Part shown: positions 1 through 12,290 of the stretch, one piece after another
Layout of the letters: every line of letters begins with the position of its first letter
Position numbering within the stretch: position 1 is the stretch's first letter
From: Pelargonium x hortorum
Lineage: Eukaryota; Streptophyta; Magnoliopsida; Geraniales; Geraniaceae
DNA: 64,000 nt
NCBI GenBank assembly: GCA_036897525.1
Contig: JAYMTJ010000008.1
Coordinates: forward strand, 124,001 to 188,000
Direction of reading: 5' to 3'
Translations under genes and position numbers: made by a program
Notes under the pieces: generated by a model
Told to the model about the DNA's origin: nothing
Seen by the model: only the letters and a program-made list of their open reading frames with translations
Databases searched by the model: none

Positions 1-2040
1 TAGCCAACACCTACTACTACTACTTACTTGCTTTCAGATCTTTACCACCTGTTAAAGCCCGACTCAGATTATCCCTACTCTACTCTTGAATTGAAGAAAC
101 TCTCCTACTTCCTATTAGAGCCTTTTACCTAAGAAAATTCCTAAAATCTGGCTTCTACAATAACTAGATTCTGAGGGATCTTGTTCACTTTGTAAATAGA
201 ACCTTGTTCAGTAAAAGTTAAGTTAGAGCGAGATCAATTTCGGTTCCCCCTTCTTCCATACCCCCATTTCACTTAGTTAGTTAGAGTACAGTCACACCTC
301 GGAGCAACCTTTAAGTCTAAGAAATCCAACTAGGAAATCTGCCGCCTACTACCTACCCTATACAGCTTTCACTTTCTTACCTTAGTCCTTTTTTAGAATT
401 AGACCCAGAACTTGTGCCAGCCGATCTGATTCCCCTAAAACCAGCATCCCTGAATTGAATTCCACATCTCAATTTAAAGGCCTATACTCTCCCCAAAATT
501 CTACATATCCTTAAAAGTTTATGCCTTTTTCCTATTTGAATTTATAAGAAAACCCTTCTCAGCTTATATTCTAAATGGAAACCCTGACATATTCATTTTA
601 AGAAATCGAACAGTGCCAAAAAAACTCGATAGGGTTAGGTAAAACTAGGAAAGACATACCCCTATTTTCTTTTCGATTTAGACTCCATTCCCAATAAACT
701 GACCTTTTACAATTCCCTGAAAAATCCCCCTTTTAGTTAAGATTAAGAACGACTCCTCGAAGAAAAACCTCTCATAAGTTAAAGTCAGAGTAAGGAATAC
801 AAACGAACTGGGAAGAATACCAAAAACACTACACTATCTAGAAAAAGCCTTTCCTTTAGTTGAGGTACCTTTTAACCTGGTTTTTCTTTCCTATTCGAAC
901 TATTTAACACTTGGCTATCTCTTTTTGAGTTTCCTACGGTAGATTGACTCCTAGGCAGAGACTCCCCTTTGACTCTACTAGACTCACTCTCCTACCTGAA
1001 GAGGTTACTATCTAGAATGTCCTTTTTCTTTAGTTTAGGCAAGCTTTAGCTTGAGTTCGGTTTCCCTATTCGATCTCTTTATTATCACCCGATTTTGACT
1101 CTGTTTCTTTGGAATAACTTGCTTACTTTATATAGATAGGAATAGAAGAGTTTTTGGGACTATCTTAGACTGAGGGCTCTAACCTCCCTCCCTATCGATA
1201 AACCCCTTCACGGTAAAAGAAACCTAGGGATTGACCCGAAAGGACTCTTTCTAGCAGTTATCCAAAGGTATACCTAAACCAGCTTCTAAAGTGCCGATAA
1301 ACCTAGGATATCTGCTTACTGGTAAGTTATTATTAGTTAGTCAAAAAGCTCTTCCTGAAACCTAGGACCCTTAATAGTTATTACAAGAAAGCAAAACGAA
1401 CCTCATTTCCATGCATTTCATGTTCACTCTTCCAAAAGCGTTTTAGCTCCAATCTTCTACAATAAACCCGAGATTCCGACTTGCTGTAATAGAACCTTAA
1501 ATTGAAACCCGTTTTCTGACACCCGGGTACCTCCTATATGTCCTTAACCCTTTTGTTTGAACTTGCTCCACAAATGTTGTATAGTCAAACCTATAGCTTT
1601 TTCTATGACTTCCACTGATTTATACTTTAAAGAAAGGCTTAAATAGACTGATTAGTCATACCCTGCCAAGCTTGCTAGATCTACCTTATTCGCCTTTATA
1701 TATAGCTAGTTTTCGTAATCCAAATTCTCACTTTTTCCTTATCTTTCCTATATTCTAATGTCCACTTTCGCCAGGCTTCCCTTTCTAATTTACCGGGATT
1801 TTCCATTCTAGCCGAGTAGTATATAGGCCCCGTATCTCTCTCTTCTTTCAATCTTAATATGTCAAAACCACGGAACTATCTTAACCTAACCCAAAATCTA
1901 GGAAAGCTCTAACACCTTCGCAAGACCCTCTTTACCAAATAAATTGAAACAAAGAAACCCCTTTTTAATATTTCAATTTAAGTAAGAGCAACTCCTCGAA
2001 TCAAAGACTTCCCTGTCAAAGCTAATCACACTTTTTAGGG
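1..2040. other. gene-free AT-rich stretch
   Basis: No recognisable gene, RNA or long open frame on either strand. There is a short (CTA) run at 11-23. The plus strand is rich in C and T. It reads as ordinary non-coding mitochondrial spacer. Confidence 0.6.
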
Positions 2041-2720
2041 GTGAAAGCAAAAAAGACCAAAGGTTATATCTCTAGTATCAATTATCCTTGGGTACTTCGT
2101 AAGCTCTTTATTCGAACTAGGAGTTCCTCTACTGACTCCCTCTATCTATTGCCCCGGCTACTCTTCCTAATGTGCTTGCTAAGACTACTACTTCTGGTTC
2201 CTGTGTTCCTACTACTGGTTATGTTCCTAAGACTAAGATCAAGTTGGTTGTGCTATTTCATGTACTGTCCATTAAAAATCTATACACTCCCTTCCTCCGC
2301 TATCGCTGCAGTCGGTAAGGGATACTACTTCCTATCTCTACGGGGCTAACCCTTCTCAATTGATAAGCTCCAGAACACAATGAAGAATAGATCCCCTAGT
2401 AGAATAAGACACTAACTACAAAAAACGTTATCTTATATTTATTAATTAAGAATCCTCCTATATCCTATAAATAACTAACTAGTACAACTAGTACAGTATA
2501 AAACTAGCCTAACCACTACTAGAAGAAGAATACAAAGGCAGGTATAGCTACAGCAGCAGGTAAGTCAACTGGTCAGTTAGCTCATAATCCGCTAAGTCCA
2601 TTAACTCAAGTCAGTCTGTTAAGCCAGAATCAACTAGGTCTAGGTCAGATTTAAGTCAATGAAATCGATGAAAGAAGAAGCAAGTTATAGCTACAAGAAG
2701 TAGTAAGAAAACTAAGATAC
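2041..2720 (+). repeat. mosaic repeat, most complete copy
   Basis: This is the fullest copy of a repeat family seen at about nine places in the window. From left to right it holds a segment rich in Ala/Thr/Ser/Leu codons (about 2100-2260), a C-rich box ending CAGTCGGTAAGG (2309-2320), a GATAAGCTCCAGAACACAA box (2362-2380), an AT-rich spacer, and a Lys/Ala/Gly-rich frame open between stops at 2523-2654 with no start codon (KKNTKAGIATAAGKSTGQLA at its head). The two boxes recur with similar spacing near 35.4 kb (49 bp against 46 bp here), and a weaker form occurs near 58.1 kb. A 102-codon frame starting with GTG at 2041 crosses the first half; it gives only a Leu-rich, low-complexity product and I do not call it a gene. 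Origin and function are unknown. The relation between copies was judged by eye. Confidence 0.5.
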
Positions 2721-5700
2721 AGAATACGACAATGCTAAAGCCATATTTTGGGTCTATTTTAAAAGAACACAATAATTTAAGAAAATAAAAAACTAGGTTT
2801 AGGACTCCTACCTAACTATATTCCATGAAAGAAAGTTTATTACAAGGACTTAAAGCCTTTCCAAACAGATGAAATTTCCCCAGGTTACAGAACAAAGCTA
2901 GTAAGGGATTCTACAGTAAAAGAAATTCTATAGGTTTATGCTTCTAAGTTAACAGTTTATAAGAAACGAGCCTATTATCTAAACTTGAGTAATGAAAATG
3001 AATATAAGGTTTTTAGTATATTATAACAGGAATTCCTATAATATAACTAGAAATTGAATTAAAACCAATAGGAAATTGGGAAACTTTTTTTTTTAGGCTC
3101 GGGGTTCCCTGCATACTCTATTTATTGAATAAAAAATGGAATAAGTAAGCAACAAGTAGAGCCCTGGCTTTACTACGTAACCCGGATATAACAGGCATAA
3201 CTTGATTTTACCCGTTGGAGAAAGAACTCTAAATAAGAAATAGGAGTCTGAGACTTCTTACATTTACTTTTGAAACTTTATATAGTTTATATAGATAAAA
3301 AAGACTAAGAAAAGGGAAAAGGCTCAACTCTTCTTACAGCTATAAAAACCGCATTATTTGTATATAAATGGAGTCGGTCTATTGTTAAAACAGGTAATTA
3401 ATTGCTCCTATAGACGGGACTCTTCAAGTTTCCGGTGTTAATTTAAGGAAAGAGAACCTATCTTTATTAATGCTTCAATATTAGACCTTTAATACCTCAT
3501 TTGGAAGTACTATTAAGCAACCAAGCAACCTTTAAACACAAACAAAGCGTAAGGCAAAACCTGAAAGAAGAGGGCAAGTCAGACACTTAAGGGTAAGCTT
3601 GTGTTAATAAATTATAAGTATTAACTTTTTAAGAATAAATCCTATATAAGAAGTAGAACTTAAGTACTAAGGAGGGTTCTCTTATTTATTATCTTGCTAC
3701 TTTTAAGGAAAACTATTCCTCAGATTACGGAACAACAAGAAAGGAGTTAAACTACTAACCGCTAGCCTTTAATTAATAAAATCTACTATATACTATTACA
3801 AACTCTAGACTATAAATACCCAGTTAACAAGACCCAAGTTAAAGAAAACATTGAAATAAGAAGTAATTCCTCTTTTTTGAGTTGAAGTTTTATGGGCAGT
3901 ACAGGGTCAAGGCAGAGATTGTAAGGGATTCTGGGCCTTATAAAATACCTAAAATCGAAATAGAGCTAAAGCAGTGCCTTCATTTGTATTCCTGAAAAAT
4001 ATGTTACATACAAGCTTTTCTACTATATAATAAAGATTGAATTATTAAAATAATTAGAGCCTTTATTGTTTCCTATAGGAGAACTGAGAGAGGTAATGAA
4101 ATTCTATGTCAGTCAAAGTTGAATATTATATACAATTGTAGGAAAAGGTTAAAAAATTCACATTTAAAATAAAGTCAAAGAGTACCCCACAAGTGACTTC
4201 AATTCTAATTAGCTAGATTCATTTTATATACTACTTTATAAGATAAAGACTTTATAGATAGTTTAGCAGAAAGTAATCTGCTATTCATACATGTTATGGT
4301 ACATAAGTTTTCCTTTCTAAGGCTGTAATTTAAGAGTACTCGCCAAGAAACATCTGTTAAATTCCTGTTTTCGTGAAGGTGAGGGTAAATCGAGAAAGCT
4401 ATCCCCTTCGTTTCTGAGCCCCTGTAAAAAACTAAAAGCACAAATCCGATACAGCCCTAAAAGGAATCCCGAAGTCTTTTTAACTTGAGAGTAGCCCCTG
4501 CCAGAAATGTTAGAAAAGGGGTCCCTTCTAAAAGCCTTAGCTTTCTGCTCGGTTCTTTTATAGGAATATAGACAGCATTATTATACGTCATCTAGCATCC
4601 ACTTAACTTTCTATAAGGGCAGTTTTTTTAGAGTTTAAGGGGTTTTATCTGACTTTTGGAAACCTTTGTATTGGGTACTAATTCAGGACTCTTAGCTTTT
4701 AAAATAATTTATATGTTGACTTTAGAAAACGGGGAACGAAAATTCCTTCTTTCTTTAGCATAGTTATAGATACAGGGCCTTTAAGCTGCAGAAGTTATGA
4801 AAATAAACGGGTAAAAGGTTTCTTAGCTTCGGCTTTTTTTAAGAAAGGGGCAAATTTCCTATACTTTACTTATTAGACTTAAGTTTTAATAAGACGAGAG
4901 GGTATTCTAGCTCTAATATCTAGGCCTCATTACTTACTACGTATAAATTTAGGACTTTTTCTTTTTAATACTACTGGAATGTGTTACATTTTATTGCCCA
5001 AGACTGCAACTAAAACCTAGTTAGGAATAGCCAAAATCTATATTTACCAGAAAATCCACTTAAGGGAGGGCTCTATAAAGAAGAACATAAACTCCCGGAT
5101 TATGGATAATCCCTACTTCTTAGCTATACTCTAAACCCTACTAAAGGTGTTATAAGTAACTGTTACAGTTGTAAAGCTAAAACCCGTTTGATCTTTGATT
5201 TGTGAGTAGCTCTTAGTATTCTATAGTACTTAATTTAAGGAAATCCTTTAGGGTTTCTTTTGATGTAAAATAATAAGGGCGGCCTTAGAAATAAGGGTAA
5301 TACTCGCCTAAATTCTATTATCTTTGAGACTCCGGATAAATCGAACGCAATAAAGGGTCTTAGAAAAACGCGGAATTGTCAGAATCCCGCTATGGTTTTC
5401 TTGTGTAGGTTTTTTTTGATATCTAATCTAATAAATATTCTGGGCATGTTGTACTAAATTACTTACAATAGATAGTGTGTAGTCCAAAAAACAAGTCAAC
5501 ATACGGGCTAAGAATAAGAAGGGGGCGTACAATGAACTTTACTAAACAATAGACAGACTTTGCAGCATAAGAGCTTTTCTAAACAGGGGTCTCTTTAGGA
5601 GGGATTGAAGTAGATTCCGCTGTGGATCCTCTTGAAAAATTCTCCAGTGAGTTGCTCTTTCGGCTGGGATAAAAGCTTTCTTTTCTAAGATTTTTCGTTA

Positions 5701-7020
5701 AATAAGACTCTAATTTTTAGATTTGAGTGCGGACAAACAAATAAGAATATTAGGATCCCCTATTGAATTTTTTCCTACAAAATATTACTTAGATAAGGAG
5801 ATCGATCTATTCTTGTTTAAAGTAAAGGTGGGATTGTCAAATTCTTGGGCATTTGCTCCAATATTACTCCTCGGTAAACAGGTGCTTTTATTGTAGAAAT
5901 AACCCGGGTTCAAATCCGGATATCCGAAAGGGGTAGTCTGACAGAGTAATTGTAATTTAGAAGAAGAAAGATAAAACAAAGCCAAAGGTCATTAATAGTT
6001 TGAAAGTACATAACTTCTTCGCATGTAGACCCACAACAAAGAAAGTCAAATACCCTATCAAAATGAATACCTATATAGACCTTGCTGGATTCCAGCTATA
6101 GAAGTTTTCTGACAATCTACTTATCTCGGGAATACTCTTTAGCAGCAGGAATTTTGATACCCTTAACTTTTCTCGATTTTCAGCAACTATTGCGAATTTA
6201 TCCTACAGAAATTTCATTTATGCCTCATTTTAATGAAAATACGCAATTCATGGAGTTTATTGGCTAGCGCATTTTATCTATGGAATAATTACAATACAAG
6301 TTTCTTAATACACGCGATTTCCCGAAAGCAAAGGAGAGGATGGTTACCTTATTCCTTGTTGAAGGATAGTCTCATTTACTTTATTAGACACGAGCTAGTT
6401 TCTCAAGTGGTTTGATCAGTAAAGAGAGAAGGAGCTCTTAGTACTTCACGACTCCCGGTTAAAGTATAGGAAGAAGCCTAAATTGGGAAACTTATCCCTG
6501 TAAATTATAGCTTCCATGTCTTAATCTTTCTTGATCTGTTCCTCATATCGAAGTTCCATGCGTTTGTACCTTAGTCTAACTTCATTCAATTTAGTACATT
6601 TTTAAGGTATTTATTTCAGAGGTCTGTAAGCAAGCATCGGAGTTCTAGAAAATGAAGTATAAGAGAAAAGGGAATAACTTGTAGAGTATCTAAGTTTCCC
6701 GGTACAATTGTATTGAAGAAATAGAATCTAAGCTCTCTCTTTAAATGAAGCCTTTTCCTCACCTCAGTTTAGAAATCTGAGTAACTATATAAAATAGACT
6801 AAATAGGGGTTACTGTAGAGTCTCCCTGCCTTCTTCTTTAGTAGTTTACGAGGCCGGGTAATGTTTGTTATAGTCAATCTTTTTTAGGTCTAATATAGGC
6901 CGCTCCTCTGCTTTAAGTCTCTTAGGAACCTAGGGGAATGTAGAAATAGGAGCATTTAGTTTGTTAGAATTTATAACAGGTGTTAGAATCTAGGTTTAGA
7001 AAGTGAAACTATAGGAATTC
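2721..7020. other. gene-free AT-rich stretch
   Basis: No gene was recognised. The only tRNA-like trace is a GGTTCAAATCC word near 5910 inside a CCGG/CCGG hairpin, without a supporting D arm. Open frames of about 60-80 codons at 4205-4441, 5785-5985 and 6082-6415 have no recognisable motif and are of the length expected by chance. Confidence 0.55.
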
Positions 7021-7029
7021 CAAGTATAG

Positions 7030-7150
7030 CTATAGACTCAAGATACTTTCAAAAGAAGGTAAAGCTCTGAAGATAGTGATGCAGGGTTAGGCAACGCTGG
7101 GGATAGCTATTAAGAGAGTTATAGCTAAGGTACGGACTAAGACAACTCTA
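7030..7150 (+). repeat. fragment of the mosaic repeat (weak)
   Basis: A purine-rich patch containing GAAGATAGTGATGCAGGG. It resembles the basic-peptide segments at 11.98 kb (AGGATAGAGATGCAGAG) and 25.42 kb (AGGATACAGATGCAGAG). No C-rich or GATAAGC box lies nearby. The match is short and may be chance. Confidence 0.25.
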
Positions 7151-10100
7151 GGGGATTTGTAAAGGTATAAAGAAATATAGACAAACCTCAGGTTAAAAAG
7201 AGACCTAAAAGCATAAATTCCTTGGGTTCGAATCCACTTGCTATAAATTAGAATCGAATTTAGGGGTTACTCTCCGACAAATAAAAAAAATCTAACTATT
7301 TATTTGACAAGACGGAATCCTTATATAAATAGCGTCCCTCTTGTTTTACTTTTACTGCAGTTTTGGAGTACTAACTCTTGGAAGCACAGAATTGAAGGAC
7401 CTATCGACTTCCCTTTTTTGGCTCCTCATATCATAGTTTAAGAGCTTCTAATTTCATTTTAAGGATACGAAGTATGACATGAAGCTCTTTTATGAATAAC
7501 ACATAGCAGTGTACCCACAAGATAGAGTTTACCGGAGTTAGAAGTAGCTAAATACGAGCCCTCATTTGCTCACGGTCGGGCTTTTAGGGGTTAATTTTCC
7601 GCTTTTGATAGACCCTTATCTTTAATAAAGAAATAGAATTCTTATGAATTTGAAGGAGTGTACTCTTTTAAACTAGGTTGAGTACGATTGAGCTTCAAGT
7701 GACATGCTTTTCTTATTACTCCTTGCTTTGCTTTTTAGGAAATTGAGAAGTGGCTGTAACCAATAAGCCTTATTCAAAAAAAAAGAGTACGTAAGCCCTA
7801 TTTTTCTTTTTTCTTTTTTAGTGCTATTAATAAGAGCTTAAGCTATAGCGAGGTTTACTAGAGGCTATACCCTATTTATTAGAAATACTGCAGAGTTCTA
7901 AAAAAAACTTTGTCAAAAAGAAAAATACTTAACCTAGGAGTACTCTTTGTGATGGGCTCATTTACAGTGAAATTCCTGAGTTTATCTACGAATCTAAGGA
8001 ACCCTCACCAAGGAATTCTGATTGCGCGATTTCTTTTATCTGGATGAGGTATATGCTTTTACAGTATACGAATCCCCCTGAAAAGCTCTACTGCGAGTTT
8101 CAATTTCCTTTACTAGGTCGCTTAATTCTATAATTTATTTGCCTTGCCTTCAAAACAGGCATATATCTTTGTCTTGTGGATGGGTAGCGAGTCTAAAAGT
8201 CTCATAAGCGTCAAGTGCATTTGGAGCAAAAAAAAGCTCTCATTTGATTGCATACGGGTTTTCTTTAGAGGGTTTATCCTACCTCTTGACAGGATGTCTA
8301 TTCTGGGCAGCCTCGTATTCCTTTGGATGGCCCCCTTTTAGTTAGAGCCAGAAGAATGAAATCTTAGAGTCATCTATTTCAGTTTGGTAAAGCAAGTTAG
8401 ATAAAATCTTTATGAAAACAGAATCATAAGAAGGGCTTTGTTAAATAAAGAGGCTTTGACTCTTGCACTCGTTTTGTAAAATAAAAATTCTTTATTAACT
8501 CACTGAGACAGGTGTTTATTACGATCTCAGGCGTATTTCCTTTTTTATAAAAAAGTATAGTTTTAGACTTCAATAGGACCCCGTTACTAAAGGGAACCCT
8601 CTTAGCAACCTATAAGGCATACATGAAAGACTTCCCCCAATTACGACTAGCTAGAAAAACCCGATCTGGATTTAAGTAAAATGCATTTTTCTATTAGAAT
8701 AGGTAAGCGTAGTATATTCTAGACGCTATAAGAAATTCAAACTGTACAGAAGTTTAGTTTATCCTATAGAGTAGAGCCAAAATGCAAAATCTACGCAACA
8801 TGCTATTCTAAGAAATGAAGAAGCCTTTATTTTCATATTTTAAGGAGGTATAAAAAAAAATCGTGTAAGTTCCTAAAGCAAAGCTCACAAATCCAAAACT
8901 CTGCGAAAGAATATACCTTAACTTAAACTGCCCGCGCATAAACTTGTAATTGTTGAAAGCGCGCATGTTTTTAGTGCGTGCAAATCCACGAAGCCTTTAA
9001 GACCTTCTTTATCCTTTTCGGAGAAACTGGCAATAATTCCAAGTGTTAGATAGTACTTCGAGTTCTTTTCTTATTATACTTAATGCTATAGCTCTCCTTT
9101 CTAAAATTTTGTTCTTTCTATTCCGAAATTGAAGAAAGTCTTTAATCATTATATAAGTGTAGACCCAGCCGTGGCCCTTTTCTTCCCTCAATTCTGTCCT
9201 GGGTAGCCCCAGCTAATTTTGAAGTTCGGAAATCTTGACAATACTCTAAAAGCTTGCGTGGATTAGTCATAACATATAGTTTCGAGATCCAGATATACTC
9301 GGAGTAGTACTTTGTGACAGGTTATACCCTTAATAAGGAGTGAAACAAAATCTCAGAAATTAGGAGAACCTTTTCACTAATGACTTTTGACTTTCAAATA
9401 AATAGAAATAAAAGAAACACAGATTAAATAGAATTAAGGATAAAGAGTTTAATCTAGAATAGCCTTATTGCCAGTTAGGTTAGGATATCTCTTATTTATT
9501 TATAACTCATAAAACATTATCTTTCTTATATTTTCCATTCCTTAAAGTTAGTTATAGTTGTTAGTAGAATTGACTTATCCAATCCAATCCAATTTCCTGT
9601 CCATAAGCTAAAAATACCTGACAAGAATAAAAGGTAGTAGGTCCGCAGTCTTAGAAAGATAGTAATGGTACCTGTATTGATTGCCATATATAAAACTTGG
9701 AACTCTCAATTCAATACTTAGCCTCATAAAGGCCTTTCTACTAACTACTCTAAAATCCAAGATTGGAAAAGGAATACCCTATAATTCCCTTCTCGTCTAA
9801 TGCAAACAAATACTTCTGAAAAGTACTCTTCATTTACCGAAAACCCTCGATCTAATTTTAGATTAGTAAACCTGAGGGTCCTTACGAAAGCTTAAAATAT
9901 TTTACAGCTTGTCTGGAAACCTAAAAGACATTTTTTGTCTAAGTCTTGTCTTGTACTTGTATTAAATTACCTGCAAAAAACTTCCTAGGGCTCGGCTCCT
10001 CTTTTGCCTGTTCCAAAATAAGCGCATCCTATTTTTGTGGTATAACCGTGTGTAAGTGAACTCGTAAATTCACGGATCTTGTTTCAGACTAAAACAACTA

Positions 10101-11795
10101 AATACTGGCATTAAGTACTGAAACTGGGTATCCTGTTTCTTTAATAAAAGAAGCCTCGGTTTTCTTTCTAACTTATAATATTTAGTACCTTTTGGTTTTT
10201 GGTTTGTAGAAAATACAGGGTGTTTTTAGGGAGGATCCACTGGCTTGTATATAAATAATAGGTAATACTTTGAGTAGAAACCTTTCTTTTTTTTACTGAA
10301 TTTACAAACTAGTCCTAACTAGTGTTTTACAGGTAGATATAACTCTAGCTTACCCTGTACAGATTAGTACTTTGACTTTGAACCTAACTATAACTCTTAC
10401 TCTTTAGAACTCTCTAATCATAGGAACTTACAGGAACCTGTTGGAGAATGAAAGCTAGTACTCTTTCTTGGAAGTACATTCCATAGCAGTACCAACTTCT
10501 TTCTTCTTATAACCCAACTGAACTAGAAAATCCACCTATTTCTAATTCTTCTTAACTAGTCTAAGAATCTAACACAGTCTCTTAAACTCTTAAATACCCT
10601 GTTTCTTAGGACCCAAGTATATAAACCCTCTCTTTTAGGGTAAAAACGACTCCCTACTTATACCTAAGATATACCTTAAACTTGGACTTCGTTTTTTCTA
10701 TTCTTTTATAAAGTTCTCTTACTTTGTAATAGCCTTACTCTTGATAATACCTCTACCTGTAATGTTACTTGTCTGTCCCTTAACTCCACTGTGCCTATTG
10801 TTTTATTCTTATCTAGAGTTAATTAGTATAGTAGTAGTTTAATTGTTCTAGATAGTAGAACTCTTGTATTGTTGTTATAGGTATCTAGTGTTAGTAAATG
10901 AGGGACGCTTGCTCAAAGGAACTCAGATTAATGGAAAAGGGGCTTTATACTGGTTAACTTCGGGTTATATATAGTATATAGGTAAGAAAAAAACAACGCA
11001 GTAGCTGCGGGTATTCCTATGGAAGTAATTGCTTGTGCAGTGAGAACTCGGTCAACTCTCTTGAGATCATGAATGTATCATATCATTTTATACCCGATTT
11101 TCCCTTTTTAGTATAACTTCAGCTCGGAAATTCTATGACATATATATCTATATAAAGATAAAGGAGTCCTTCAAAGCACCTTTTTCATGTGTCACAAAGC
11201 CGTTTTTAGTTGGTTTACCACTATGGATGGAGTGGGCCATTATTCGATAATAGAGGGATTTCTTCTAATTCTACCTAAGCTCTTATCAAATTTTAATGCT
11301 ACAATTAGCAATTATAAGAGGTAAGATGCCTATACTCTAATCTGCAACGCTAAGAAAAGCAATTAATTAAGGGATTCCACTTTTGGCTTTCGAAGTAGCT
11401 TCAAAATTCTCGAGGGTAAAGAAAACAAGACTGCCCAATACTGAACTGAATATTTTGAGAAAGGGATTTTTTTGGTTTCTAGTTTATGCTATCTCTAAGT
11501 ACAGGGTTCCAAAGTCGGTACCCTAGACTTCGTTTTAGATTAAGACAAACGAGCGCAACTGCTGACACACAGTTTAAGAAAAACTTTTAGACACAACATT
11601 TTGGATTTACAACGAGAGTACTCCAACCCTAATTTGACTATCTGAAGCATTATATAAGAGACAATAAGAAGTTCTTTGTAGCTTTAAAGCTAAGAAAAAG
11701 TATACTTTATAAGCCCTTGCTAGTGGTAGTAGGACTTTTGCCACAGGAATCCTTGTATATTTAACCTTTTGAAAACCGAGGGAAGCTTACTGAAT
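7151..11795. other. gene-free AT-rich stretch
   Basis: No gene was recognised. A T-arm-like GGGTTCGAATCC word lies near 7213 without matching stems. An (ATCCA)3 run lies at 9577-9593. From about 10.3 to 10.9 kb the text is rich in CTA, TAG and ACTC words, like the flanks of the mosaic repeat, but no box is seen. Confidence 0.5.
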
Positions 11796-11799
11796 AAGA

Positions 11800-12290
11800 G
11801 TAGAACTCTACTATAACTATAACTATAACTAACTCCTATACTCTCTAACTTCCATTACTAATTAAGAAAGTAACTAATAAAATAGTAATACTAATTAATA
11901 CCCATAAGAAAGAAGAGAAGAGGACTATCGGTACAGGAAATACAGGGAACCCTAAAACAGGTACTAAGATAGGTAGTACAGCAGCTATGAATAGGATAGA
12001 GATGCAGAGTCTAGCCGCAAAGACTTAGAGAGTTACAGCTCTTAAGAAAGTAAAGTGAGGAATATGAAAGCAAATAAGAGTATGAAAGTGTGACTAAGAA
12101 GAAGGGTCCTTTATAAAGACAGGGATTTGAAAGTCTATTTGATTAGTTATAGGAACCGGGATAAAGAATAGAGTAGGAATACAAAGCTACACCATAAGGA
12201 TAGAGAGTCTAGTTCGTAAGATGAGTAAAAAGTACTACTGCTAAGAGTCAGAGTTAGGCCTAAAAAGTGAAGCTTATAATTCCTTAGCTT
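11800..12290 (+). repeat. mosaic repeat copy with basic-peptide segments
   Basis: It opens with a CTATAAC microsatellite-like run (11810-11832) and an AT-rich spacer. A patch at 11930-12060 follows, in which one frame reads GTKIGSTAAMNRIEMQSLAA before a stop. A second, similar patch lies at 12165-12230 (AAGGATAGAGAGTCTAG against AGGATAGAGATGCAGAGTCTAG in the first). The residues RIEMQSLAAK line up with RIQMQSAGLAKK of the 25.4 kb copy. No start codon or continuous frame is kept. It looks like a decayed, possibly duplicated repeat segment of unknown origin. Confidence 0.4.

Noticed and set aside
2041-2349. 102-codon frame read as a gene
   Set aside because: GTG start, low-complexity Leu-rich product, and it overlaps the mosaic repeat, whose Ala/Thr-rich text reads in another frame.
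5850-5930. tRNA around GGTTCAAATCC
   Set aside because: It sits in a CCGG/CCGG hairpin, but there is no D arm or anticodon stem in register.
7190-7240. tRNA around GGGTTCGAATCC
   Set aside because: The T stem does not pair and no D arm or acceptor stem lies at the right distance.
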